Shown here piece by piece: positions 16,014 to 24,724 of a stretch of 44,668 nucleotides of DNA; within the stretch, counting starts at the first letter, position 1; each line of letters opens with the position of its first letter. Below the pieces are notes generated by a model. It saw only the letters and a program-made list of their open reading frames with translations. It was not told where the DNA came from and searched no databases. The stretch covers positions 1 through 44,668 of the forward strand of contig JAAYJQ010000030.1 in NCBI GenBank assembly GCA_012522855.1. Direction: 5' to 3'. The DNA comes from Bacteroidales bacterium. Its GTDB lineage: Bacteria > Bacteroidota > Bacteroidia > Bacteroidales > UBA932. A program made the translations under genes and the position numbers.

Positions 16014-17339
16014 CTAGGCCTCCTTCACCAATGCGACGAGCGCGTCGATTTCCGCCTTCGTCCGTTTTTCAGTGGCACAGAAACTGACATAGCCTTCCTC
16101 CGTCTCTAGCGCGGCGAAAAATCCGCCCTCCTGAAGCCGGATTCTCAGCCTTTCGAGCGGCATCAACGGCTTGAGCACGAATTCCTTCAAGAAGGGACGA
16201 TCGAAGACCGCTTCGAATTTGCCCGTCTTCAAGAGCTCGTCATGCAGATAGTGCGCGGCGGCATAGGAACGGTCATTGACTTCCTTCATGCCCTCCGGCC
16301 CCATAACGGAAAGGTAAATAGTCGCCCAGAGCGCCATCAGGCTCTCGTTCGAGCAGATGTTCGAGGTTGCCTTCTCCCGGCGAATATGCTGTTCGCGAGC
16401 TTGAAGGGTCAGGCAGTAGCAACGCCGGCCTTCCGAATCGCGGGTTTCCCCGACAATGCGGCCGGGCAGTTTGCGTACAAAGTCCTTGCGGCAAGCCATG
16501 AATCCCAGGTACGGGCCTCCGAAACTCAGCGGCATGCCCAGGCTCTGGCCCTCGCCCACCGCGATGTCGGCACCCCATTCTCCGGGCGATTTCACCACGG
16601 CCAGGGCGGACGGGTCACAATACACAATGAATAGGCCCCCTTCTTCATGGATGATCTCGGCGAATCCGGTCAAATCCTCTACGATGCCGAAACGGTTGAT
16701 GGACGGCACGATCACGCCCGCCACATCTCCTACGGCAACTTCCTCCCTCAGATGGTCGAAACAGGTCCGGCCGCCGTTGATGCGGAGTTCGCAGAGTTCT
16801 GTCCCGTTGTATTTGGAGTAGGTTTCAATGACCTTGCGCACATGCGGAAGCAGGGCGTTGGACACAAGCACGCGGCTCTTGCGCTTGGTGCAGGAAAGAA
16901 CCATCTTTCCGGCCTCGGCGGCGGCAGACGGACCATCGTACATCGAAGCGTTGCTGACGTCCATCCCGGTCAGGGAGCAAATCAGGCTCTGGTACTCGAA
17001 AATATACCGCAGCGTACCCTGCGAAATCTCCGCCTGATACGGGGTATAGGCGGTCAAGAATTCGGAGCGCGAGGTCAGATACGGAATGACGGACGGTGTG
17101 TAATGGTCGTACGCGCCTTGTCCGACGAACACCGTCATCTTATCGTTCTTCTTTTCCAGCGCAGCGAAAAAGTCTCGGATCTGCTGCTCGGACATGGCGT
17201 CCGGCAGATCATAGTCGCCCTTGAAGCGCACGTCAGCCGGAACATCGGAATAGAGATCGTCCAGCGACTTTACTCCGATCTGTTCCAGCATCTGACGTAC
17301 ATCATCATCGGTATGCGGGAAATAAGCGAAGTTTGACAT
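16014..17339 (-). CDS. gcvPA: Glycine dehydrogenase (decarboxylating) subunit 1
   Basis: 441 residues, the N-terminal half of the split P protein; it shapes the active site with GcvPB but lacks the PLP lysine. Blocks seen: YFPHTDDDVRQMLEQIG at the N terminus, GAYDHYTPSVIPYLTSRSEF, YTPYQAEISQGTLRYIFE and GEGQSLGMPLSFGGPYLGF. Split subunits occur in many Gram-positives and some Bacteroidota, whereas other Bacteroidota have one long GcvP. It lies 6 bases after gcvH. Confidence 0.96.
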   Translation of the reverse strand: MSNFAYFPHTDDDVRQMLEQIGVKSLDDLYSDVPADVRFKGDYDLPDAMSEQQIRDFFAALEKKNDKMTVFVGQGAYDHYTPSVIPYLTSRSEFLTAYTPYQAEISQGTLRYIFEYQSLICSLTGMDVSNASMYDGPSAAAEAGKMVLSCTKRKSRVLVSNALLPHVRKVIETYSKYNGTELCELRINGGRTCFDHLREEVAVGDVAGVIVPSINRFGIVEDLTGFAEIIHEEGGLFIVYCDPSALAVVKSPGEWGADIAVGEGQSLGMPLSFGGPYLGFMACRKDFVRKLPGRIVGETRDSEGRRCYCLTLQAREQHIRREKATSNICSNESLMALWATIYLSVMGPEGMKEVNDRSYAAAHYLHDELLKTGKFEAVFDRPFLKEFVLKPLMPLERLRIRLQEGGFFAALETEEGYVSFCATEKRTKAEIDALVALVKEA

Positions 17340-17345
17340 ACGCTA

Positions 17346-17723
17346 TTATTCAATCAACGCCGCGTATGCGGCCGCATCCAGCAGGTCCTCCAGCTGGGCG
17401 GGATCGCTCATCTCGATCTTGATGATCCAGGTGCCGTACGGATCCTCATTGATCTTCTCAGGCGCGTCTTCCAACTCTTCGTTGCATTCGATAACGGTGC
17501 CGGAAACCGGAGCCAGCAGTTCGCTGGAAGCTTTCACGCTCTCTAACGCGCCGAATTCCTCCCCGGCGGTAACTTCGTCGTCCACATCCGGGAGGTCGGC
17601 ATAGGTGATGTCACCCAACTCGTTCTGGGCATAGTCGGTAACACCGATGACGGCCACGTTTCCTTCGACCTTTACCCACTCATGATCCTCACTGTATTTG
17701 AGGTTTTCAATCACTTTGCTCAT
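17346..17723 (-). CDS. gcvH: Glycine cleavage system H protein
   Basis: 125 residues. GcvH is the small shuttle whose lipoyl lysine carries the aminomethyl group from GcvP to GcvT and is then reoxidised by the L protein. The hybrid motif around Lys64 ([18 protein letters not shown]) is intact, and the N-terminal YSEDHEWV and [13 protein letters not shown] blocks are typical. It follows gcvT by 24 bases. No L protein (lpdA) is in the window, so that subunit must be encoded elsewhere. Confidence 0.97.
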   Translation of the reverse strand: MSKVIENLKYSEDHEWVKVEGNVAVIGVTDYAQNELGDITYADLPDVDDEVTAGEEFGALESVKASSELLAPVSGTVIECNEELEDAPEKINEDPYGTWIIKIEMSDPAQLEDLLDAAAYAALIE

Positions 17724-17747
17724 GATTCAATGGTTTTACGATTCTGT

Positions 17748-18851
17748 TTATTTCTTATAATTTGTTTGATAAAAGCGTTTCTTAACCACGATGCCCGGGA
17801 AGGTATGTTTGCGGATCCGAATGAAGAGGGACGAGCCAAGCGCGGCATATTCCTTCTTCACCAGCGCGAAACAGAGGCTCTTGCCGAGCGAGATGGAGCG
17901 ATAGCCCGTCGTGACGACGCCGACTTCGGTCCCGTCTTCCAACTCCACCGGATAGCCAGCGCGCGGAACGGCGTTGTCCTGCAGTTCGATGCCGACCACC
18001 TTCCGCTCCACCCCTTCCGCTTTCTGGGCCGCGATCGCCTCTTTTCCGAAGAACTCCTCCTTTCCCAGTTTACAGAACATGCTGAGGCCGGCCATGACCG
18101 GAGAAATTTCCGGACTCAGTTCATGCCCGTAAAGCGGCAGTCCCGCCTCGAAGCGGAGCGTGTCCCGGCAACCCAGTCCGCAGGGCGTCACGTTGTCCTC
18201 GAGGAGGGTATTCCAGATCTCACGGATCCAAGCAGGATCGGCATAGATCTCAAATCCGTCTTCCCCGGTGTATCCGGTCCGGCTGATGAACATCGTCCTG
18301 TCGGCGATATGGACGTTCATGAAGGTGTAGAAGTCCAGTTTGGACGCGACGGCGAAGCCCAGCGCCTTGGTAACGGCTTCCTCCGCGTTCGGCCCCTGGA
18401 CGGCGATCTGCCCCCAGTTGTCGGAATCGTTGACGATTTTCACGTCGAAGCCCTCCGCATGCTGCAGGATCCAGGCATAATCCTTCTCGGTGTTCGCAGC
18501 ATTCACGACCAGCAGGAAATTGCCTTCGATATAGCCTTTGTACACCAATAGGTCGTCCACCGTACCCCCGTCCGGGTAGAGCATCATCCCGTAAAGGATC
18601 TGCCCGGCCTCCAGGGTCGAAACATCGTTCGTAAAGATATAGTTCACGAACTTTTCGGAATCCGGACCGCTGATAAAGATTTCTCCCATATGGGAGACGT
18701 CGAATATGCCGACATCCGCGCGGACGGCACGATGTTCCTCTGTGATGGAGGTGTACTGGATCGGCATGTCGTAACCTGCGAAAGGACTCATCTTCGCGCC
18801 GAGCGCCAGATGGAAATCATGCAGGCAAGTGAATTTCAGTTGTTCTTCCAT
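17748..18851 (-). CDS. gcvT: Glycine cleavage system T protein (aminomethyltransferase)
   Basis: 367 residues. GcvT moves the methylene from GcvH to tetrahydrofolate and releases ammonia. The N terminus LHDFHLALGAKMSPFAGYDMPIQY and GIFDVSHMGEI are standard; NYIFTNDVSTLEAGQILYGMML and RTGYTGEDGFEIY line the folate site, and the catalytic Asp region is present. The C-terminal barrel ends IGLELQDNAVPRAGYPV-like and VTTGYRSISLGKSLCFALV. The next upstream gene, a lipoprotein, ends only 32 bases before this ATG, so the operon may begin there. No glycine riboswitch fits in that gap. Confidence 0.96.
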   Translation of the reverse strand: MEEQLKFTCLHDFHLALGAKMSPFAGYDMPIQYTSITEEHRAVRADVGIFDVSHMGEIFISGPDSEKFVNYIFTNDVSTLEAGQILYGMMLYPDGGTVDDLLVYKGYIEGNFLLVVNAANTEKDYAWILQHAEGFDVKIVNDSDNWGQIAVQGPNAEEAVTKALGFAVASKLDFYTFMNVHIADRTMFISRTGYTGEDGFEIYADPAWIREIWNTLLEDNVTPCGLGCRDTLRFEAGLPLYGHELSPEISPVMAGLSMFCKLGKEEFFGKEAIAAQKAEGVERKVVGIELQDNAVPRAGYPVELEDGTEVGVVTTGYRSISLGKSLCFALVKKEYAALGSSLFIRIRKHTFPGIVVKKRFYQTNYKK

Positions 18852-18883
18852 GATATTCAGTTATAGCATTGTCATCCCCATCG

Positions 18884-20341
18884 CTACAAAGCAAGTCGAA
18901 GGCCGAAAGATCCCTTCACGTTCACAGCGGGAATGCTGGATCGGTTGGAAACCCGGCAAGCAGTCCAAGGACTCGCATAACTTCCGCCTCGCATGATCCG
19001 GTTGCCTCCTTCCGCGGCTCCGACAGGATTCACCGAATCGGCCGCTGAATATTCCGCATAGCGGTCATGGCACCACTCCCACACGTTGCCGCTCATATCG
19101 TAGAACCCCAATTCATTGGGCCGTAAACTCTTCACGACCACTTTTTCCGTTCGGGGCTTCGCGCCGCCGGCCGTGCTGGAATAAACAGCGACCTGGCCGA
19201 CGAAAGCAGACCCGCTGAAAGGAGTATGGGAGGACCGGCGCCCTCCACGGGCAGCGTATTCCCATTCCGCTTCGGTCGGAAGCCGGAATTTCCGGCCGGT
19301 CAAACCGTTGAGTTTTTGCAGAAAGTCCTGGCAATCGTACCAAGAAACGTTCCCGACCGGGGTCCGGGGTCGTTCCATGTCGTTCAGGTAGGGTACTGAC
19401 CCCATCACGGCCCTCCACAATCCCACTGTCACCTCCGTTTCGCCGAGCGCGAAATCATCCAAAGTAACCTTGTGGGCAGGTTGCTCATTTTCCGGAATTT
19501 CAAAACGCAAGCCCCCGGGGTGGTCGGTTGCCGTATATCCCATTTCAAAGGTTCCTCCGGCCACCTGCACCATCTTGAAGGAAACCCCGTTCACCTCGAT
19601 CGTTTCCGTGATCTCCCGGCTCGCATCGACCGGGTCCCGGTTCACGGTGTTTCCGTTCAATACTTCCAGCAATTGTTCAGGGAAGGTTTCTTCGGTCGGT
19701 TGGACCAGGCGGAAACCGAGTTTTTCCCGCTTTATCTTACGATTCAGCGGGCTCCGGGTCAAGAACGTACGGACGACCTTCTGATCTCCCTTTTCAGGCC
19801 CCGTGGGATTGACCAGCAGAATCGAAGGGTTGAAATACCCATTCTCAGCGGAAGAAAACGGGTCGAAACACCATTCTTCCAGGATGGAAGATCCTTGCCC
19901 TTCAAATCTGTTGATGGCATATTCCCATTGGGCTTCGGTAGGCAGGAGGAAGGTCTTGCCGGTATATTTGTTCAACTTGGAAATGAATTTCACAACATCG
20001 TCCCAGGAAACCCAGTCGACCGGCAGGTCGGGATTTGCCTTCGAGCTCGGATTCTTCCCCATTACGGCAGTCCAGAGCGCCTGAGAGACGGGCTTCTCGG
20101 TGATCACGAAGCCGTCCAGGGCGACTTCCTGGGCGACACCTCCCTTCACCGCCCTCCGGTTGTCGGAGCTGATGCCCATAGTGAAACTGCCAGCAGGCAA
20201 TTTCACCATGCTGAAGGAGACCCCTTCGACAACGTATTCCATTTGATAATCCGGTGCCGACGGACGCTGGGGTGATATCTTGCAGGATACCAAACCCGAC
20301 CCGAGCGACACGACAAGAAGAAAAGCAAGATATCTGTTCAT
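18884..20341 (-). CDS. Lipoprotein with two FGE/SUMF1-like domains
   Basis: 485 residues from the ATG at 20341, which gives a clean signal ending in lipobox LVSC. A minus-strand TAATTTTG at 20366-20373 implies transcription starts near 20359, so the longer frame from 20368 is unlikely. Two formylglycine-generating-enzyme-type domains follow. The first (residues about 35-215) has MVKLPAGSFTMG and LPTEAQWEYAI but lacks the GNVWEW block. The second (about 245-485) is complete: GTFEMG, PVGNVSWYDCQDF, LPTEAEWEYAARGG, MSGNVWEWCHDRY, MRGGSY and SFGLRLAL. Catalytic FGE needs a pair of C-terminal Cys that is not evident here, so a structural or binding role, like gliding-type SUMF lipoproteins, is likelier than sulfatase activation. 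It may be co-transcribed with gcvT. Confidence 0.82.
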   Translation of the reverse strand: MNRYLAFLLVVSLGSGLVSCKISPQRPSAPDYQMEYVVEGVSFSMVKLPAGSFTMGISSDNRRAVKGGVAQEVALDGFVITEKPVSQALWTAVMGKNPSSKANPDLPVDWVSWDDVVKFISKLNKYTGKTFLLPTEAQWEYAINRFEGQGSSILEEWCFDPFSSAENGYFNPSILLVNPTGPEKGDQKVVRTFLTRSPLNRKIKREKLGFRLVQPTEETFPEQLLEVLNGNTVNRDPVDASREITETIEVNGVSFKMVQVAGGTFEMGYTATDHPGGLRFEIPENEQPAHKVTLDDFALGETEVTVGLWRAVMGSVPYLNDMERPRTPVGNVSWYDCQDFLQKLNGLTGRKFRLPTEAEWEYAARGGRRSSHTPFSGSAFVGQVAVYSSTAGGAKPRTEKVVVKSLRPNELGFYDMSGNVWEWCHDRYAEYSAADSVNPVGAAEGGNRIMRGGSYASPWTACRVSNRSSIPAVNVKGSFGLRLAL

Positions 20342-20365
20342 TACCCGGAACATTTTATAGGATAA

Positions 20366-20404
20366 CAAAATTAATGATTATTTCCGGAATAACCGCTACT
20401 TTTG
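20366..20404. promoter_or_regulatory. Divergent -7 elements between lipoprotein and glycosylase genes
   Basis: TAATTTTG on the minus strand (20366-20373) and TACTTTTG on the plus strand (20397-20404). Neither has a correctly spaced TTG. The plus element ends 5 bases before the ATG at 20410, implying a very short or absent leader. Confidence 0.45.
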
Positions 20405-20409
20405 CAACC

Positions 20410-21012
20410 ATGACCCTCACGAAAATAGACATCCCGGACCGCATCGAGCGGCATCCTTTCGAACCTTTTCTTCCGGAACAGGCGCAGGTCTTGATGATGG
20501 GCAGTTTTCCGCCGCCTCAGAAACGCTGGTGCATGCCCTTCTATTACCCGAACTACCTCAACGACATGTGGAGGATCTTCGGAATCCTGTTCTTCCACGA
20601 CAAGAATCACTTCGTCGAGCCCGTTGAAAAGAAATTCAAATTGTCCGAAATCATCGCCTTCTGTACGCAGAAGGGAATCGCGATGTACGACACCGCCACC
20701 GCGGTCCGTCGACTCAAGGACAATGCTTCGGACCAATATCTGGAGGTGGTAGAGCCCACGGACATTCCGGCGCTTCTCCGCAGGATTCCGACCTGCAGGG
20801 CGGTGGTCACGACAGGCGGCAAAGCCACCCGGGTGTTCACGGAGACCTTCTCCTGCCCGGAACCTGCCCTGGGGGATTTTGTTGAATGTATGTTCGACGG
20901 CCGGACGATCCGGTTGTACAGGCTGCCCTCTTCCTCCCGCGCCTACCCCCTCGCGCTAAACAAAAAAGCCGACGCCTACCGCCGAATGTTCTCAGACCTC
21001 GGACTGTTGTAG
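20410..21012 (+). CDS. Uracil-DNA glycosylase superfamily protein
   Basis: 200 residues from ATG 20410; upstream in-frame codons lie inside the divergent promoter region. The fold signatures are MGSFPP (residues about 30-35, the first UDG motif), VVTTGGKAT in the middle, and LPSSSRAYPLALNKKADAYRRMF near the end, matching the position of the second DNA-contacting loop. The pattern is closest to the family-6 hypoxanthine-DNA glycosylase type or to MUG/TDG, which remove deaminated bases to start base-excision repair. Which base is removed cannot be read from sequence. It converges on the DUF4332 gene. Confidence 0.75.
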   Translation: MTLTKIDIPDRIERHPFEPFLPEQAQVLMMGSFPPPQKRWCMPFYYPNYLNDMWRIFGILFFHDKNHFVEPVEKKFKLSEIIAFCTQKGIAMYDTATAVRRLKDNASDQYLEVVEPTDIPALLRRIPTCRAVVTTGGKATRVFTETFSCPEPALGDFVECMFDGRTIRLYRLPSSSRAYPLALNKKADAYRRMFSDLGLL

Positions 21013-21035
21013 GGTGTCGGCAATAAAGAAAGTAT

Positions 21036-21053
21036 GCAGCAGGGATCTGCTGC
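21036..21053. terminator. Weak hairpin between convergent genes
   Basis: GCAGCA pairs with TGCTGC around a 6-base loop, between the glycosylase stop and the DUF4332 stop. There is no T-run on either side, so termination is uncertain. Confidence 0.3.
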
Positions 21054-21060
21054 AAATCGT

Positions 21061-21468
21061 CTAGTAGGTAAGCGTCCCAGGGAGATTCTTGGCCTGCTCG
21101 ATCATCTTTTTAACCTGCTCCACGGACGGAACGACCTTGGTCAGACGCTTCTGAGCATTGACTTCCTCCATCTTGGCAACCAGATTCTCCGCATTGCGGG
21201 TCGCCAACTCCTTCACGGTATCGACACCGGAGGCTTCAAGCAGTTCGGAGAACTGAGGACCCACTCCGTTGATGCGGAATAGATCGGCATGATTGACCCA
21301 TGTGAGAATGTTCTTCTCGGAAATGCCGGTCGCTTCAGCGAGGGCCTTGCGACCCTTCGCGTCTTTCCCTTTCTCCAGAAGCTGATCGACCGTGGCGACT
21401 CCCGCCGCAATGAGTTTCGTGGCATAAGCCTCGCCTATACCCTGAATGTCAACGATTTTGTAAATCAT
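21061..21468 (-). CDS. DUF4332 helix-hairpin-helix protein
   Basis: 135 residues, soluble. Two helix-hairpin-helix units can be seen: VDIQGIGEAYATKLIAAGV (residues about 6-24) and LFRINGVGPQFSELLEASGV (about 63-82), each with the GIG/GVG turn that binds nucleic-acid phosphate. This is the DUF4332 arrangement; the fold suggests DNA or RNA binding, but the role is unknown. The tail EQVKKMIEQAKNLPGTLTY is helical. It has its own promoter at 21531-21561. Confidence 0.88.
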   Translation of the reverse strand: MIYKIVDIQGIGEAYATKLIAAGVATVDQLLEKGKDAKGRKALAEATGISEKNILTWVNHADLFRINGVGPQFSELLEASGVDTVKELATRNAENLVAKMEEVNAQKRLTKVVPSVEQVKKMIEQAKNLPGTLTY

Positions 21469-21530
21469 TTCAAGAAATATTAGTTATTAAGTGTTTGTTT
21501 TGAACGGGTTCAAGCCCTTTTGTATAAATT

Positions 21531-21561
21531 CAAAGTTAATCAATTTCATCAAAAATCCCAA
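21531..21561 (-). promoter_or_regulatory. Promoter of the DUF4332 gene
   Basis: On the minus strand TTG (21559-21561), 20 bases, TAACTTTG (21531-21538). It overlaps the region just past the S9 peptidase stop. Confidence 0.55.
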
Positions 21562-21577
21562 AAACCGAAAGGGGAAA

Positions 21578-24502
21578 TCAGGGAACAAGTTCGAATCCGA
21601 AATATTCCCCTTTGCGATCCGCCGGGACCCCGGTCTTCATCCATGCCGGCATCGGCGCGCCGAGCAGATAGTGATCGAAGAACTGCTGCAGACGTATCGA
21701 AAGATCCTTGCTGTTGCGGCGCTCCGACAAGTTGTGCGCCTCGTTGTTGTATTGCAGCATCCAGACCGGCTTTCCAAGCCTGCGCAGATCGGAGAATAAT
21801 TCGATGCCCTGATACCAAGGTACGGCTCCGTCGTTGTCATTGTGCATAATCAGAAGCGGGGTCTCGACCCGGTCTGCCCGGAAGATCGAGGAATTCTCCA
21901 GATAGAGTTCCAGCCCTCCCTCGTCCCAGAGGCTCTTGCCGATACGGCTCTGGCCATGCTCGTACTGACCGGCGCGGGTGATTCCGCTCTCCCAACGGAT
22001 TCCGCCGTAGGCCGAAGTCATGTTCGAGACGGGCGCGCCGGCTCCGGCGGCCGCGAACATATTCGTGCGTGTCACCAGCCAGGCGGTCTGGTAGCCGCCC
22101 CAACTCTGCCCCTGAATGGCCATTCGGCCCTTGTCCGCAAAGGAATATTTCTCGCAGAGTGCCTCCGCGCCCGAGCAGATGCAGTTCAGGGCGCTCTCCC
22201 CCGGATGCCCTACCTTGTACACGATGTCCGGCACGAAGACAATATAGCCGCGGCTGCAGAAGAAAGGAATATTCACGGTGGAACGGCTCGGGGCCGGCAT
22301 CCGGAAATTGTAAAGCGATTCGGAATTTTTCTCGTAGAAATAGACCATCACCGGAAGCTTCTCTCCGGGCTTGATGCCGTCCGGGATAAAGACGAGCCCT
22401 TTCAGCGGGGTACCGTCATACGCCTTCCATGCAAAGAGCTCCGCGCTGCCCCAACGGTATTCGTTCATCTGCGGATTGAGGGCGGTCAATTTCTCGGCCG
22501 TGCGGAAGCCGTCGACCGTACGGTACAGGTCGTACGGGTGTCGGAAATTCCCCTTCTGGAACACCAGTTCCTCCGATCCGGGCGCCCGAAGCAGCCCCGT
22601 GTAGGAAACCGTGTCCAAGGAATACTCCGGGACGGCAGGCTTGTCGATGCGGATCCTTCCGATTCCGTTCCGCTTGTCGTCCTCCTGGAATGAGGTCACG
22701 AATATCCGGTCGTCAGGGGCAAAAGTCCGTCGGATCCCCAATCGGCTTTCAGCCTCCGTCAAGCGCGCCGGAACCGGATCCGTGCAACGGAACTGCACCC
22801 GACGGCTCCTGCCTTCCCCCTTCGTCAGGTTTTCTGCCGCCCCCGTCGCAGGATCGATCCGCCATAAGTCGTACCGATCCGAGAGGATCACATACCGATC
22901 CCCCGTTACCCAGAAAGGACTGGAATAAGGTCTCGCATAAGTCGGACTGTCGTTTTCCTCGTCGTAGAACGCGACCCCCAGCGGCTCGGTCAGATTGCGT
23001 TTCTGCTTTCGGGCTATGTCATAGCTGTGCCAGTGCTGATCATCGGCGCTGTACCAGAGCAGGTATTTCCCCTCCGGAGACACGCTCACCGTCCCGTTCA
23101 GTTTCTCGAACAGGAGTTCCCGGTTGCCGTTCCGCAAATCGACCTTGTACACATCCTGGAAACTGTTGTAGTCCCAAACCTTGGAAACCATGTATTTCGT
23201 GTCGTCCAGGGCGACCGCATAGTCCCCGTCCCCGCCGTCGATGTAGCGGACCCCTTCAAAGAAGGAATCGCTCAACAAACGGATGGTCTTCACATCCGCA
23301 TCGACGTCCAGCACCGCGTCATATGTCTTCTTCAGTGTCCGGTCCAGCCGCAATTTCTGCTGGGGAGGAGTCAGATACGAGTCCCAGTTCCAGATGTCCA
23401 ACTGGGCAGTCTCGAAATCCACGATGGAGGTATCCTTCGGAGGGCGGATCGGCGCGATTCCCAGGAACAAGCGCCGGCCGCTTTTGGAGAAGGTCAATGA
23501 ACTGTTTTCGTTCAGCGTCCAGTCCTCGGTGCCGGACACGGATACACCGGCCTCCGAAAGTGTCCGCACTTCGAGACGAGGCCCTTCCGCCGGCAGACCG
23601 GAATCCTGCGTCAAGCGCTCGGCCAGCATCAGGGAACAGCGCTTGTTCCCCGTAGAATTGGTGTCGGAAGATTCCGTCCAGGCCACTCGGATCCCGTCGT
23701 CGCTGAAGACCGGGGTCCCGTAGAACGCAGCATCCCGGGAGAGAGCCTGCGCCCTACCGAAATCACCGGGGAGGGATGCCAGCATCATCGCGCTGGCAGT
23801 CGTAGTGTCCTTCTTGTCCTTCTTGACGGAATACGCCAGCAGGGATCCCGTTCGGTCAAAGACGAATTTATCCACCCGCAGCACGGTGTCCATACGCCCT
23901 GCGGCAGGATCCAGCACAATCAACCCCTCTTTCCTGCCGGCCGGAACCTTCTTCACTGTGTCAGCAGCCACCTTCCATTCGGACTTGTACGCCACGAAAG
24001 GCATCGAATCGAATCCGGTACCGAATGCGGTGACGGCCGGATACTTTTTCAGCGTCATCCGTACAAGATCCACAACGGCAAGAGAATCTTTGGTCTGGTC
24101 CTCTGCCTTTTTCTTATCGATCTTCTCCCGGCGGGTCGTTGCGAACGGGGGCTTGACCCTGCAATACAAGTACAATCCCATCGGGTCGATCTGGGCGGAA
24201 TGCCCCCGGGGAATCCGCAGTTCAGCAGGGGCGGATGCCCTGCCGGAGCGGGGCTTCCCGCCCGGAAGCCGGAGTCCGTTCTTGTTCAAGGGCGTGCTGT
24301 TCCGGACGATCAGTTCCCCGTCCCCCTCCTGAAGATTGATCTGGTACACCAGCACCCGGCCGTCCGGGGACAATTGCACCCCGTCGACCCGCTGCCAGCC
24401 ATCATACACATCGTGGTCCATCGCCTTTTTCTGTCCCAGGACAGGAAAAGCCCCGATTAGGCAGCCCGCAACCGCCATCCAAACAAGTATCCAATTCTTC
24501 AT
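21578..24502 (-). CDS. Secreted S9-family prolyl oligopeptidase-like peptidase
   Basis: 974 residues from ATG 24502. A minus-strand TATCTTTG at 24520-24527 puts transcription start after the longer upstream in-frame codons, supporting this ATG. A signal peptide (ILVWMAVAGCLIGAFPVLGQ) sends it to the periplasm. The middle 600 residues are a seven-bladed-type propeller region with WD40-like PD40 strands (VQLSPDGRVLVYQ, VSVSPEGKYLLWYS). The C-terminal alpha/beta hydrolase has the nucleophile in GQSWGGYQTAW (near residue 800), the Asp in NDNDGAVPW and the His in NEAHNL. It probably trims peptides in the periplasm; dipeptidyl-peptidase or acyl-peptidase activity cannot be told apart. It is a single-gene unit. 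Confidence 0.92.
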   Translation of the reverse strand: MKNWILVWMAVAGCLIGAFPVLGQKKAMDHDVYDGWQRVDGVQLSPDGRVLVYQINLQEGDGELIVRNSTPLNKNGLRLPGGKPRSGRASAPAELRIPRGHSAQIDPMGLYLYCRVKPPFATTRREKIDKKKAEDQTKDSLAVVDLVRMTLKKYPAVTAFGTGFDSMPFVAYKSEWKVAADTVKKVPAGRKEGLIVLDPAAGRMDTVLRVDKFVFDRTGSLLAYSVKKDKKDTTTASAMMLASLPGDFGRAQALSRDAAFYGTPVFSDDGIRVAWTESSDTNSTGNKRCSLMLAERLTQDSGLPAEGPRLEVRTLSEAGVSVSGTEDWTLNENSSLTFSKSGRRLFLGIAPIRPPKDTSIVDFETAQLDIWNWDSYLTPPQQKLRLDRTLKKTYDAVLDVDADVKTIRLLSDSFFEGVRYIDGGDGDYAVALDDTKYMVSKVWDYNSFQDVYKVDLRNGNRELLFEKLNGTVSVSPEGKYLLWYSADDQHWHSYDIARKQKRNLTEPLGVAFYDEENDSPTYARPYSSPFWVTGDRYVILSDRYDLWRIDPATGAAENLTKGEGRSRRVQFRCTDPVPARLTEAESRLGIRRTFAPDDRIFVTSFQEDDKRNGIGRIRIDKPAVPEYSLDTVSYTGLLRAPGSEELVFQKGNFRHPYDLYRTVDGFRTAEKLTALNPQMNEYRWGSAELFAWKAYDGTPLKGLVFIPDGIKPGEKLPVMVYFYEKNSESLYNFRMPAPSRSTVNIPFFCSRGYIVFVPDIVYKVGHPGESALNCICSGAEALCEKYSFADKGRMAIQGQSWGGYQTAWLVTRTNMFAAAGAGAPVSNMTSAYGGIRWESGITRAGQYEHGQSRIGKSLWDEGGLELYLENSSIFRADRVETPLLIMHNDNDGAVPWYQGIELFSDLRRLGKPVWMLQYNNEAHNLSERRNSKDLSIRLQQFFDHYLLGAPMPAWMKTGVPADRKGEYFGFELVP

Positions 24503-24724
24503 TTTTAAAATCATTTTTACAAAGATAACCATTCCCCCGGGAAAACAGCGGCGATGTACATTTATTTGATTATTAAAATGTTATACATTCTCATATACCG
24601 ATAAATCGCTACATAAGAACATGTAACTTGCAGGCCAAAAATAAATTACAGATCGCCGCACACATTTTTTCAGGGAACTTTCTTACCTTTGTTTCAGGCG
24701 GGATTGCCGCTACTTAAACTTCCT

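Noticed and set aside
18852..18883. A glycine riboswitch before gcvT
   Set aside because: Only 32 bases separate gcvT from the upstream gene, and no aptamer-like sequence is seen.
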